From: an uncultured Luminiphilus sp.
GTDB lineage: Bacteria; Pseudomonadota; Gammaproteobacteria; Pseudomonadales; Halieaceae
Length of the DNA: 64,000 bases
Reading direction: 5' to 3'
Assembly (NCBI GenBank): GCA_943789425.1
Contig: CALSUB010000004.1
Location: forward strand, 116,028 to 180,027
Position numbers and translations under genes: made by a program. Position 1 is the first letter of the stretch. Every line of letters starts with the position of its first letter. Under the pieces are notes generated by a model that made no database searches, had not been told where the DNA came from, and was given only the letters and a program-made list of their open reading frames with translations. Below, piece after piece: positions 21,136 to 30,581 of this stretch.

Positions 21136-21615
21136 CTACGCCGGATCATGGGGCAAGGCGGACAAAGCCGCCGCCTCAACACTCATCAATTGCAGCTTTC
21201 TGCCCGCCGCGTGCGGCAACAAGGTCAGATCGATAGTGGGCGCCGGCAACTCGCCCTCGGCACGCTCAGGCCATTCGATGAGCAGCACGCCGCGAGCTGC
21301 GAGATAATCGTCTAATCCCAGATAAGCCAGCTCCTGCCCGCCGCCGAGACGATATAAGTCGAGGTGAAAAACCGGTCCGCCCGATACCTCCTCATAAGGC
21401 TCCACCAGCGTATACGTGGGGCTCTTGACTGATCCCAAGTGCCCTCTTCCACGCAGGAAACCCCGGCTAAAGGTGGTTTTTCCCGCACCCAACTGCCCGC
21501 GAAGATAAATGACGGCTGGCGATGCAATCTGCCGAGCCAGGCGCTCACCAAAATCCAATGTGGCAGCTTCGTCGGCGAGAAAACAGCTGCCTGTGTGAGG
21601 AAGAGAGGGTGTCAT
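21136..21615 (-). CDS. tsaE: tRNA threonylcarbamoyladenosine biosynthesis ATPase TsaE
   Basis: TsaE is the ATPase of the TsaBDE complex that makes t6A37 in tRNA. The 159-residue protein carries the Walker A motif GQLGAGKTTFSRGFLRG, the FHLDLYRL segment and the IEWPERAEGELP motif of the family. I use the ATG at 21615 because the upstream one would overlap the divergent queG leader. The usual neighbour nnrD/nnrE (NAD(P)HX repair) between queG and tsaE is absent here. Confidence 0.95.
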   Translation of the reverse strand: MTPSLPHTGSCFLADEAATLDFGERLARQIASPAVIYLRGQLGAGKTTFSRGFLRGRGHLGSVKSPTYTLVEPYEEVSGGPVFHLDLYRLGGGQELAYLGLDDYLAARGVLLIEWPERAEGELPAPTIDLTLLPHAAGRKLQLMSVEAAALSALPHDPA

Positions 21616-21661
21616 AGAACAAGTGTACCGCGCCAAGCGAGTCATCTGTCACAATCTCGCT

Positions 21662-22732
21662 ATGGAAGACGTTGTAAACATCGCCACTGATTCGCCAGAG
21701 AACTTGCTGGACACCATTCGTGGATGGGGTGACGACTTAGGGTTTCAAGCACTGGGTTTTACCGGGATCGAGCTCAACCAACACAGTGACTATTTAGACA
21801 AATGGATTCAAGCCGGCTACCACGGTGAAATGGCATGGATGGCCCGCCATGGCGATAAACGCAGCCGCCCGGAAGTGCTCATGCCGGGCACTTGCACCGT
21901 TATTACCGCGCGGATGGACTATTTGCCCGAGGGAGCAGATCCCAGCGCCATTCTGGCGCAGTCGGACAAAGCCTATATCTCGCGCTACGCGCTTGGGCGC
22001 GATTATCACAAGTTGATCCGCTCACGGCTGGCCAAACTTGCAAAGAAAATTGAGACCCATTTGGGCGGTGGTCACTATCGCGCATTTGTCGACAGCGCCC
22101 CGGTACTAGAGCGCGCGCTCGCGGAGAATGCGGGATTAGGCTGGATCGGTAAAAACACGATGCTTTTAAACGACAAAGCCGGGTCGTGGTTTTTCTTGGG
22201 CGAGATCTATACCGATATTCCATTGCCCAAAGACCCCCCTAAAACCGTCGAGCACTGCGGCAGCTGTCGTGCCTGCTTAGATGCCTGTCCTACCGGCGCG
22301 TTCGTCGACCCTTGGGTGCTCGACGCGCGCAAATGTATCTCTTATCTGACCATCGAATATGACGGGGTGATTCCCGAGGATTTGCGCCCCGCGATGGGTA
22401 ACCGCATCTACGGCTGCGACGACTGCCAATTGGTCTGTCCTTGGAATAAATTTGCCCAAACAACCAGCGAACCCGACTTCAGCCCTCGCCATCAACTCGA
22501 CGCCGTAGATCTACTCGAGTGTTTTGCTTGGGACGAGGCCACCTTTTTAGCACGAACAGAAGGCTCCGCCATCCGGCGCATTGGGTTTGAGCGATGGCGC
22601 CGCAACGTTGCCATTGCATTGGGCAATGCCAAAACGACGGACGCCATTAAACAAGGCCTGCAGGCAGCGCTACCTGATGCCTCCGCCGTGGTGCGAGAAC
22701 ATATTCAATGGGCACTGGTACAGCATGAGTAA
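21662..22732 (+). CDS. queG: Epoxyqueuosine reductase QueG
   Basis: QueG is the cobalamin- and iron-sulfur-dependent enzyme that reduces epoxyqueuosine to queuosine in tRNA. The 356 residues contain the CGSCRACLDACPTGAF and CDDCQLVCPWN ferredoxin-like cysteine motifs for two [4Fe-4S] clusters, and YALGRDYHKLIRSRL, a QueG signature. I take the ATG at 21662, leaving 46 nt to the divergent tsaE start for two promoters; an upstream ATG at 21623 would overlap. E. coli has the same gene next to orn. Confidence 0.96.
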   Translation: MEDVVNIATDSPENLLDTIRGWGDDLGFQALGFTGIELNQHSDYLDKWIQAGYHGEMAWMARHGDKRSRPEVLMPGTCTVITARMDYLPEGADPSAILAQSDKAYISRYALGRDYHKLIRSRLAKLAKKIETHLGGGHYRAFVDSAPVLERALAENAGLGWIGKNTMLLNDKAGSWFFLGEIYTDIPLPKDPPKTVEHCGSCRACLDACPTGAFVDPWVLDARKCISYLTIEYDGVIPEDLRPAMGNRIYGCDDCQLVCPWNKFAQTTSEPDFSPRHQLDAVDLLECFAWDEATFLARTEGSAIRRIGFERWRRNVAIALGNAKTTDAIKQGLQAALPDASAVVREHIQWALVQHE

Positions 22733-22774
22733 CCATTACCAACTATCGTGGTTCCGCCAGGGCGAACAGCTTCG

Positions 22775-23317
22775 CTAAACGCGCAAAAAGTGCTCGCGGT
22801 AGTGACGCAGTTCCTCGATCGACTCACGAATGTCCGCCAACGCTTGATGCGCTCCAGCTTTGGGCGCCTCGGGTAAGTCAGGCCTCCAACGTTGCGCGAG
22901 TATTTTCAGCGTGCTCACATCAAGATGGCGGTAGTGGAAAAAAGCGTTCAAATTGGGCAGGTAACGCGCCATAAAACGACGATCTTGGCAGATCGAATTG
23001 CCGCACATGGGCGACTGCCCGGGCCCTACCCACTCACTCAAAAACGCCACTGTCTTCGCTGCCGCCTCGTCCTCTGAAACCGTGCTGGCCAAAACACGAT
23101 CGACCAATCCCGAGCGCGTATGCGTGCGTGTATTCCACTCATCCATGGCTGCCAAAACAGCGGGAGTTTGACGAATGGCAATAACGGGCCCCTCTGCCAG
23201 TACCGTTAGATTCGTATCCGTGACAATCGTCGCAATTTCGATCACTCGATCTTGCTCGGGAATAAGACCCGTCATCTCCAAGTCGACCCAAATTAAGTTG
23301 TGATCATCTACTGCCAC
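22775..23317 (-). CDS. orn: Oligoribonuclease
   Basis: Orn is a DEDDh exonuclease that degrades 2-5 nt RNAs and pGpG, finishing RNA and c-di-GMP turnover. The first motif is [10 protein letters not shown] (D, E) and the last is [11 protein letters not shown] (H, D). The 180-residue length comes from a GTG start at 23317 with AGGAG seven bases upstream and matches the family; longer in-frame starts add a non-conserved leader. It is divergent from rsgA, as in E. coli. Confidence 0.97.
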   Translation of the reverse strand: MAVDDHNLIWVDLEMTGLIPEQDRVIEIATIVTDTNLTVLAEGPVIAIRQTPAVLAAMDEWNTRTHTRSGLVDRVLASTVSEDEAAAKTVAFLSEWVGPGQSPMCGNSICQDRRFMARYLPNLNAFFHYRHLDVSTLKILAQRWRPDLPEAPKAGAHQALADIRESIEELRHYREHFLRV

Positions 23318-23400
23318 GTGCGTACTCCTCTCACTGCTGGCGACCCGATTGCTGACCAGATCACCAAGCCATTCGGCATCAGGTGGCATACACTACCACG

Positions 23401-24357
23401 ATGACAAAGCATCGCCTCACCGATCAACAAGCGCGCCGGGTAGCAGCGCAACGGACCCATTCTGGTATCGATCCTAACGATGCGGGTGAGGCGGGGGTGG
23501 TTATCGCGAGTTACGGAAAGCAAGTGCTGGTGGAACACGACGACCAGCAACGCACGCTGTGCCACTTACGTGCTCATCTGACTCCCCCCGTCGCCGGTGA
23601 TCAGGTGATCTGGGCACCCTCTGAAGAGACAGGTGTCATCAGCGCCCTGATAGAGCGTCGCAATGTGCTCGAGAGACCCGATATTCGCGGTCGACTCAGA
23701 CCGATCGCCGCCAACATTGATTTGATGCTGGTGGTGTTTGCACCGGAACCCGCGCCACAACCGCACCTACTAGACCGCTACCTTGTCGCTGCTGCATATA
23801 TCGACGTAGAGCCTGTGCTGGTGCTGAACAAAGCAGATCTGATCACAGGCACCGACCTGACAGACCAGCTGGCAGTCTACGCAGCGCTGGGTTACCGAAC
23901 GCTCATAACGGATCACAGCATGCCGCATGCCGAGGATCTGATGGAGGTGATCGGTGACGACACGCTGATACTGGTCGGCCAGTCTGGTGTCGGCAAGTCA
24001 TCTTTAATACAGCGTCTGCTGCCCGATGTGGCCATTCGCGTGGGCGCCTTGTCTGTTGTTGCTGATAAGGGCCGGCACACCACCACCACCACGGAATTGT
24101 TCCCGCTCCCCCAAGGCGGACGACTGATTGACTCGCCAGGTGTCCGTGACTTTGGTTTGAGCCACTTACCGATCGAAGAAGTTGAGCGAGGCTTCCGAGA
24201 ATTCCAGCCCCTTTTGGGCCACTGCCGTTTCCGAGACTGCCGACATCAAAGTGAACCAGGCTGCGCATTGCTTAACGCCGTGTCTGAGGGTGTCATTAGC
24301 CCGCAGCGCTTCGACAGCTACTTACGCATCAGAGACGATCTGCAATCCAGCAATTAA
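23401..24357 (+). CDS. rsgA: Ribosome small-subunit GTPase RsgA
   Basis: RsgA is a circularly permuted GTPase that acts late in 30S assembly. It has an N-terminal OB fold, then G4 (LNKADLI), G1 (GQSGVGKSSLIQ) and G3 (DSPGVRDFGL) in permuted order, and a C-terminal zinc finger (CRFRDCRHQSEPGC). I use the ATG at 23401 (318 residues); a GTG at 23383 adds six residues and stands nearer an AGG. The genomic partners orn and psd are as in E. coli. Confidence 0.96.
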   Translation: MTKHRLTDQQARRVAAQRTHSGIDPNDAGEAGVVIASYGKQVLVEHDDQQRTLCHLRAHLTPPVAGDQVIWAPSEETGVISALIERRNVLERPDIRGRLRPIAANIDLMLVVFAPEPAPQPHLLDRYLVAAAYIDVEPVLVLNKADLITGTDLTDQLAVYAALGYRTLITDHSMPHAEDLMEVIGDDTLILVGQSGVGKSSLIQRLLPDVAIRVGALSVVADKGRHTTTTTELFPLPQGGRLIDSPGVRDFGLSHLPIEEVERGFREFQPLLGHCRFRDCRHQSEPGCALLNAVSEGVISPQRFDSYLRIRDDLQSSN

Positions 24358-24401
24358 CGCAACCGAACGACGATATCACCCTATCCAAACACCACGCGCC
24401 A

Positions 24402-25232
24402 TTATCCTGAGAGCGCTGCACGCACCTCGACCGCATCACCCGGGGCATCACACCAGCTGAGATCAGATGCCTCAGTTACCAACACCACCGTGGAACCGAG
24501 GAAAAAGCGGCCCATCTCCTCTCCCTTTTCAAATGAAGGGGCTTCTTCGGCTGACCAAACGGATTCCCGGATAGCGCCGGCCCCCGGTAGCTCTCTGCCC
24601 CCCCAAACGGTGGCGATACCGGCAACAATCATGGCGCCCACCAGCACTACAACCACACCTCCGTGATCGGTCTCGAAAAAACAGACCAACCGTTCATTAC
24701 GCGCTAACAAGCCCTCCACGCGCTGTACGGTTGCCGCATTAACAGAGAACAAATCACCGGGAACGTAGCGCGTTTTGACCAAGCGGCCACTGATCGGCAT
24801 ATGCACACGATGATAATCTCTGGGTGATAAATAAGTCGTCGCAAAACAGCCATTACGGTAACGATGTGCTTCGTCCGCTGAACCCGCCAGTAATTCATTC
24901 ACACGGTAACGACGCCCTTTGGCTTGAATCAGGCTAGCCGCCTCAATATCACCCCGCTGGCTCAGTACGCCATCCGCTGGGTGGCACCAATTCGAGGCAG
25001 CCAGCGGCCGGGCATCCTCGCGCAGGGCGCGCGTAAAGAACGCATTAAAATCCGGAAATGCGGTCGCGTCACCACACTCGGCCACCGATAAATCAATCTC
25101 GTAACGGTGCATGAAAGCACCTACCAGCGCATTTTTCAGCCAGACGGGTTTCGACAAGCCCGCCAGCTTGCCAACGGCGCGCGAGAGCCAATGCTGTGGC
25201 ACAATTGCCTGCAGTACGATCATTACAGAAGT
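24402..25232 (-). CDS. psd: Phosphatidylserine decarboxylase proenzyme
   Basis: Psd makes phosphatidylethanolamine at the inner membrane. The proenzyme of 276 residues self-cleaves at its C-terminal LGST motif (FFLGSTVVLVTE), forming the pyruvoyl group on the serine. The family segments FNAFFTRAL, PADGVLSQ and LSPRDYHRVHMPISG are present. I use the ATG at 25232; another at 25220 is possible. It is divergent from the next gene by 47 nt. Confidence 0.96.
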   Translation of the reverse strand, partial: TSVMIVLQAIVPQHWLSRAVGKLAGLSKPVWLKNALVGAFMHRYEIDLSVAECGDATAFPDFNAFFTRALREDARPLAASNWCHPADGVLSQRGDIEAASLIQAKGRRYRVNELLAGSADEAHRYRNGCFATTYLSPRDYHRVHMPISGRLVKTRYVPGDLFSVNAATVQRVEGLLARNERLVCFFETDHGGVVVVLVGAMIVAGIATVWGGRELPGAGAIRESVWSAEEAPSFEKGEEMGRFFLGSTVVLVTEASDLSWCDAPGDAVEVRAALSG

Positions 25233-25279
25233 CATGAAGGTAGTGTACCCTAGAGGCGCCACTATCAGTCATTTAAGCC

Positions 25280-26365
25280 ATGCAACCAGCACACCAACGT
25301 TACCGCAATAGAACCTCACCCCTCATGGCGCTGCTCATTGCCTGCGCGCTCTGTAGTGGGGTTGTCAGCGCGCAAGACAGTGATCTAGACGATGACATCA
25401 GCTCCGTAGAGGTTACCTCTGCACCAGAGAGTGACTCAACCGATTCGGACAATGCTGCCGACACAGAGATCGGGCCCGGTGACGAAGGCTGGATTGATGG
25501 GGGACATGATTACGCGTCTCGTAAAGCGAACGAAATGACCCAGTGGGTCGATAACTTCTTTGGCAACGACGAGCGCGACCTTGAACAAGCTGAATCGCGA
25601 TTACGCCTGCGCACCATTTACAACTGGGATGAGCGCCTCGATAACGAGGTTAAGTTCCGTCTTGGTGGCAAAGTCAGCCTGCCGCAAATCTCAAAGCGAC
25701 TCGATTTGGTCTTTCGCGGAGAGGACATGGACGACTTCAGTGATGATGGCGTCGAAGATCCTTCTGAAGATCGCATCGGCTTGCAGCTCCAAGTGGGCCC
25801 GCGCGATGAAATCCGCAAACACCGATTCGATATCACGGTAGGCTTTGGCGGATCCGGTCCTAAGCCTGGGGTTAAGTACCGCTATCAGGACGCCTGGGCA
25901 AGGGATGTCAACTTCCGGTTTACACAACGATTTACCTACGACTTAGGTGACGGTGGCTATGGCTCGTCCCGCTTCGTTGTCGACAAAGCGCTCCGCGAAC
26001 GAGAGCTACTGCGCGCCTATACACGTTTTCTCTATGGGGAGAAGACCGACGGCACCGAGTGGTCGACCAGCCTGTCTTATGCGCGCGGCTGGCAAGGCGA
26101 CAGCGGCAGGGTGGGTGCAACCTGGCTATACGTTGGAGCGGATGGGCAAACCGAGCCTTACGATTTTGTCAAAAACTATAAGGTGGGTGCCCGATTTCGC
26201 CGCCAAGCCATCAGGGATTTTCTTTTCTGGGAGATTGAACCCAGCTATAACTGGCGCGTCGATGAACCCTACTTGGATCGCGACGGCGCGTGGCGAGTCG
26301 AGTTTCGGGTGGAATTTCTGCTCTTCGACAATCCGGCAGAAACCATCGAGAAGCAAATGCGTTAA
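25280..26365 (+). CDS. Predicted outer-membrane beta-barrel protein
   Basis: A 361-residue protein with a cleavable signal peptide (hydrophobic core at about 16-27, cleavage near SAQ-D at 32), an acidic Asp/Ser/Glu linker (33-65) and then many alternating polar/hydrophobic strands such as RLRLRTIYNWDERL and EVKFRLGGKVSL, with frequent Tyr and Trp. The last strands (YNWRVDE, WRVEFRVEFLLF) look like a barrel closure, but the final residue is Arg rather than Phe. I do not recognise the family. The function could be structural or porin-like; no partner genes are evident. Confidence 0.7.
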   Translation: MQPAHQRYRNRTSPLMALLIACALCSGVVSAQDSDLDDDISSVEVTSAPESDSTDSDNAADTEIGPGDEGWIDGGHDYASRKANEMTQWVDNFFGNDERDLEQAESRLRLRTIYNWDERLDNEVKFRLGGKVSLPQISKRLDLVFRGEDMDDFSDDGVEDPSEDRIGLQLQVGPRDEIRKHRFDITVGFGGSGPKPGVKYRYQDAWARDVNFRFTQRFTYDLGDGGYGSSRFVVDKALRERELLRAYTRFLYGEKTDGTEWSTSLSYARGWQGDSGRVGATWLYVGADGQTEPYDFVKNYKVGARFRRQAIRDFLFWEIEPSYNWRVDEPYLDRDGAWRVEFRVEFLLFDNPAETIEKQMR

Positions 26366-26389
26366 ACCCGATCAACCGATCGCTACTCG

Positions 26390-27829
26390 TTACAAATTTT
26401 CTTCTGCAAACGCAGCCAACCGCGACCTCACGATTCCGTTTACGTGCATGACGCCTGCGTGAGGATAATGCTTGAGCTTCTCCACTAAGTAAGTGAGCCC
26501 CGATGTCAGGGGTGAAATGTACTTGTTATCAATTTGCGCCAGATTGCCCAACACCACCAGCTTGGAGTCAGCGCCGACGCGACTGATGATCGACTTCAGC
26601 TGAAACTGGGTCAAACCTTGCGCCTCATCAATAACAATATAGGCCCGATTAAATGAGCGTCCCCGCATAAAGTTTAATGACTTAAATTGAATATTGGCGC
26701 GCTCTTTCACGTACTCGATACTGCCATTCGAAGACTCATCAGCGCCGTGTAAGATTTCTAAATTATCGTCAAAGGCCGCCAACCAAGGCGCCATTTTCTC
26801 TTCCTCAGTTCCCGGCAAAAACCCAATCTCCTCCGCCATAGGAGGGGTTGAGCGCGCGACAATAAGCTTATTGTATTTACGTTGCTCCAGAATCGCGTGG
26901 AGCCCGTAGGCTAGGGCTAGGAGTGTCTTGCCCGACCCCGCCGGCCCGGTTAGCACCGTCATATCGACATCGTCATTGTCCAGCAACCGCATCGCCATCG
27001 CTTGCTCGAGGTTGCGCGGCGCTAACCCCCAAAACCGTTGCTTCATCAAGTGTTCATGACTGTCCACTGCCAAGTAGGCATGAGCATCATCGAGATGATC
27101 AACGTAGGCGATAAAGGCCTCATCATCGTAAACAAACTGGTTCGAGTAAACATCCGGAAGTTCTGCTCGCGGGATACGATGCAGCGTCAAGCTATCCTCC
27201 CGCACGGTGTCTACCTGCTCAATGGCAGACCAAAAGTTCCCCGGAAATCGTTCATAGCCCGTTGATAATAAATCAATGTCATCAAGCACCCGATCATGGC
27301 GGTAGTCCTCGACATGTTCTAGCCCAGACCCTTTCGCCTTGATACGCATATTGATGTCTTTGGTCACCAAACAAACAAATGCGTTGGGGTAATCGGCGTT
27401 CAGCCTCAGTGCAACATTAATGATCCTGTTATCGTTGGCCTGATCTTCATTGGTGTTGAGAAAAGGGACCGTGGCGTCTTCCGTGATTAATTGATCGGGA
27501 AAAATTGCCAGCGTTCCCAACCGGCGCTCATCAAAATTTGATCCCGGAATCGGCACACCACTCTGAATGTCATTGGGAGCCGAATTCCCCACCACTTTAT
27601 CGATCAGCTGTATGGCAATGCGTGCCTCGCGGCTCACCGTTTTATCACGTCGATCCTTAATACGATCGAGTTCTTCGAGCACGGTCATCGGGATGACCAC
27701 GTGATGTTCAGCAAACGCAGTCACTGCAGTCGGATCATGGAGTAACACGTTAGTGTCGAGCACATAAATCTTGTTATGCGCCGGTTCTAATGTCGTGATT
27801 CCACGGTTTTCAGCAGTGTTTACAGCCAT
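26390..27829 (-). CDS. PIN-PhoH family protein (PhoH2 type)
   Basis: A 479-residue fusion of an N-terminal PIN RNase domain (about 17-150; VLDTNVLLHDPTAV and later acidic residues) and a C-terminal PhoH ATPase domain (Walker A LTGPAGSGKTLLALAYG, Walker B YIVIDEAQG). PhoH2-type proteins can unwind and cleave RNA. The start ATG has AAGGAC upstream. A TATAGT (27895-27900, minus strand) could be its -10 element, but I see no good -35. It is convergent with the barrel gene. Confidence 0.93.
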   Translation of the reverse strand: MAVNTAENRGITTLEPAHNKIYVLDTNVLLHDPTAVTAFAEHHVVIPMTVLEELDRIKDRRDKTVSREARIAIQLIDKVVGNSAPNDIQSGVPIPGSNFDERRLGTLAIFPDQLITEDATVPFLNTNEDQANDNRIINVALRLNADYPNAFVCLVTKDINMRIKAKGSGLEHVEDYRHDRVLDDIDLLSTGYERFPGNFWSAIEQVDTVREDSLTLHRIPRAELPDVYSNQFVYDDEAFIAYVDHLDDAHAYLAVDSHEHLMKQRFWGLAPRNLEQAMAMRLLDNDDVDMTVLTGPAGSGKTLLALAYGLHAILEQRKYNKLIVARSTPPMAEEIGFLPGTEEEKMAPWLAAFDDNLEILHGADESSNGSIEYVKERANIQFKSLNFMRGRSFNRAYIVIDEAQGLTQFQLKSIISRVGADSKLVVLGNLAQIDNKYISPLTSGLTYLVEKLKHYPHAGVMHVNGIVRSRLAAFAEENL

Positions 27830-28206
27830 ATTGTGTCCTTATTAAAAGTGGAATTGAGCACGCAGCAAGCACCACGATCCACAATCGGGGGCGCACTATA
27901 AGAGAAATAAAAAGGCGAAAAATCTGCAGCACGCCATGCGTACTCAAGTGGGTCTGCTTAAGCGACCGGAATCGGCCAGCCTGAATCAACACAGACGGTG
28001 TCCTACTCTCCAAATTTCGGGCCATTCCAGTAAACCGATGTACTGAGTCACTGTCAACGCCCCTACACTAAAATCCACCAGACTCTTCCCTGACAGGAGG
28101 CCAGAAGTTCGATAGCATCACGTCCTGACTTACATGTCATGGCACAGGGAATCGCTACGGACCCTGAGCCGCGGCAAGAATAACGCTGTAGGAGCCGATA
28201 ACGGCT
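27830..28206. other. Divergent intergenic region phoH2 - rnb
   Basis: This 377-nt gap has no supported gene. It carries the phoH2 Shine-Dalgarno and possible -10 on one strand, and TAGGAG upstream of the rnb ATG on the other. The A/T-rich stretch 27895-27925 is a plausible promoter area. I see no clear small RNA or terminator. Confidence 0.4.
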
Positions 28207-30225
28207 ATGTTCAACCGCAATGCGATGGCACAACTCAAAGGCCTTCGAGACGAACTCGAGGCCCAAAATGAGCGCACCGAGGCCACGGTGAAGGGAACAC
28301 AACACCGCTATGGGTTTGCGGTGACGGCTGACGGTCGAGAAATTTTTATTCCCCCGGATGAAATGCTCAAAGTCCTGCCCGGTGACAAGATCGCTATTTG
28401 TATTCGGCCCGCAAAAAAAACCGAGGGGAAACAGGGTAAAGCAGGGAGAACGGTTGCTGACATTGAGCGACTCGTTGAATCAGGCTTGAATGAGTTTGTG
28501 GGTCGTGTTGTTCAGAAGGGTAAAGCCACTTTCGTCGTGCCCGACTTACCCAACTTATCACGCTGGTTATTTATCCCACCCCACGCTCGCAACGGCATCA
28601 CCGCCGGCGACCTCGTCGCCTGTGCTCTCCTTCGCCACCCTTTTCAGGACGGCAAGCCCTCAGCAAAAGTGTTGAAGCACCTTGGTACTGCAGAGACGCC
28701 AGGCATAGAAAATCAATATTGCGCAGCGCGAGCAGGGCTGCCAGCCGAGTGGAGCGACAAGTCAGCGCAGCCGTTAGTGCAGGCAGCCGCTCAGCAAACC
28801 CCGTTGCAAGACACGTCGCGTCTTGATCTCACCGACTTGCCTTTTGTCTCGATAGACGGGGCTCGCACCGTCGATATTGACGATGCAGTCCATGCCGAGG
28901 TGACTCAGCAAGGCTGGCAATTATCGGTAGCGGTTGCTGACCCAACCGCCTACCTCGGCGAAATGACCGAACTTCCGCTTTGGCTCGCAGAAAGAGGGGC
29001 CTCCGTCTACTTTCACGGCGACGTAATACCCATGCTGCCGGAATCGATCGGACAAGCATTGTGCGCACTAGCAGAGGATGTGGCGCGACCTGCATTGGTT
29101 TGTCAGATGCAGATCGCGGAGACCGGTGAAATAGAATCGTATGCCTTCCATAAGGCCATCGTTCGCTCCCATGCCAAACTCACTTATTCGACCGTCGAGC
29201 GCTACATCGTCGGTGGCAGTGATGAGTTAATCGCACATACCAACCCGTTAGAAGCACTCGTACAGGTGTACCGCAAACTCCGAGAGCATCGTGAAGCACA
29301 TCAACTCGTCATGGAAACTCGAAAGGAATACCGCTGGATTCTCGACGACAACAAACAGATCGACAGCATCGAACGTTTCGAAAAAATGGCATCACAGTAC
29401 TTGATAGAAGAGTGCATGATTGCAGCCAATAAATGCGCCGGGGAATTTCTCAGCGACGCGGGGGCTCCCGGGCCTTTCGTCAATCACCAAGGTTTCCGCA
29501 CAGACCGACTTGGAGAGGCAAAAACCTTTCTGCAGAAGCACCGAGAAGACCTCTCAGACGTCGCGATAGATACCATCACGGGCTATCGCACTGTGCTGGC
29601 AGACTTGGGGCAGCATGACCACGCGCTGCCCCTTCGCGATATGATCAACAGACTGTTGTCGCGAGCGCATCTATCGCAAACCGCTGGCCCTCATATGGGA
29701 CTGGCTACCGAGGTCTATACCAACTTCACGTCACCCCTTCGCAAGGCATTGGACTTTTATGTTCACCTGCAAATTAGCGCCTGTTTGGCTGGGGACCCGA
29801 GTGCACACTATCCGGTCGCCCAACTAGCGGAGATCACACGATCATTGGGTCGATCACGAGCCGCCATTAATGCTGCCGATCGGCGATTAACGGCCAATTA
29901 CCTGCAAAAGCTCAAGGCCGCCGGCCACGACCGCTTTACCGGTACCGTGAGCCATATCACCAGTTCGGGCTTCACCGTTAAGCTGGATGACTCGGGATTA
30001 GAGGGGCTGATCGATTTGCGACCCGAGGCAGAAAAATTCAGTTTCGATAAGTGGACAATGAGTCTTACCAGTACCACTAGGCGCTTTCAGTTGGCCCAAG
30101 CGGTGGACGTGAGGTTCGTTGATGCCCCTGTCGAAGGCGATTTCCTCTCGCGCTTTGCGTTGGCAGACGGATGCGGCGTGAAGCCACCAAAAGAGCCAAA
30201 GGCAGATACCGACATCCACCGATGA
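28207..30225 (+). CDS. rnb: Exoribonuclease II
   Basis: RNase II is a processive 3'-5' exonuclease of single-stranded RNA. The 672 residues include cold-shock-like N-terminal segments (FAVTADGREIFIPPDEM), an RNB catalytic domain with the Asp cluster SIDGARTVDIDDAV, the IEECMIAANKCA motif and a C-terminal S1 segment (FTGTVSHITSSGFTVKLDD). It is distinct from RNase R by shorter length and no basic tail. A stop-free +1 frame continues from about 30205 to a TAG at 30326-30328 with protein-like sequence (DDADSEPSSDLTAKTATE), so the C-terminus may be affected by a 1-nt indel. Confidence 0.9.
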   Translation: MFNRNAMAQLKGLRDELEAQNERTEATVKGTQHRYGFAVTADGREIFIPPDEMLKVLPGDKIAICIRPAKKTEGKQGKAGRTVADIERLVESGLNEFVGRVVQKGKATFVVPDLPNLSRWLFIPPHARNGITAGDLVACALLRHPFQDGKPSAKVLKHLGTAETPGIENQYCAARAGLPAEWSDKSAQPLVQAAAQQTPLQDTSRLDLTDLPFVSIDGARTVDIDDAVHAEVTQQGWQLSVAVADPTAYLGEMTELPLWLAERGASVYFHGDVIPMLPESIGQALCALAEDVARPALVCQMQIAETGEIESYAFHKAIVRSHAKLTYSTVERYIVGGSDELIAHTNPLEALVQVYRKLREHREAHQLVMETRKEYRWILDDNKQIDSIERFEKMASQYLIEECMIAANKCAGEFLSDAGAPGPFVNHQGFRTDRLGEAKTFLQKHREDLSDVAIDTITGYRTVLADLGQHDHALPLRDMINRLLSRAHLSQTAGPHMGLATEVYTNFTSPLRKALDFYVHLQISACLAGDPSAHYPVAQLAEITRSLGRSRAAINAADRRLTANYLQKLKAAGHDRFTGTVSHITSSGFTVKLDDSGLEGLIDLRPEAEKFSFDKWTMSLTSTTRRFQLAQAVDVRFVDAPVEGDFLSRFALADGCGVKPPKEPKADTDIHR

Positions 30226-30581
30226 CGCTGATTCAGAACCGAGCTCAGACCTCACCGCTAAGACAGCCACAGAGACAGCCGCAGACCCGTCAGCTGAGAC
30301 ACTCAGACATCGCCAATCCCTAAAGTAGCGCGCTTGACTAGGCTGCTTTAATTAGGCCTCGATGATCTCATCAGAGCGGCCAGCCGGGCCTCTTCTTCCG
30401 CCCAACAATAAACACTCAGCATGCATCCCGCGACCCGCTGTAATGTCAGCAGACAGTGAATCAGCTAGTCTTGTGCCAGCGGGCCTTGCTATCGTAAGGC
30501 CGACTGGCCGGTACGCGTTGCACAGCCCAAACCTGAGAGCCCACTCATCACTTGATGATGAACGATTTTTAAAAGGAATTC
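30226..30581. other. Intergenic region rnb - cinA
   Basis: The 356-nt interval contains, up to 30328, an open frame that could be the missing C-terminal tail of RNase II, then no gene I can support. The start of cinA is preceded by AAAGGA. I see no obvious terminator. Confidence 0.35.
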
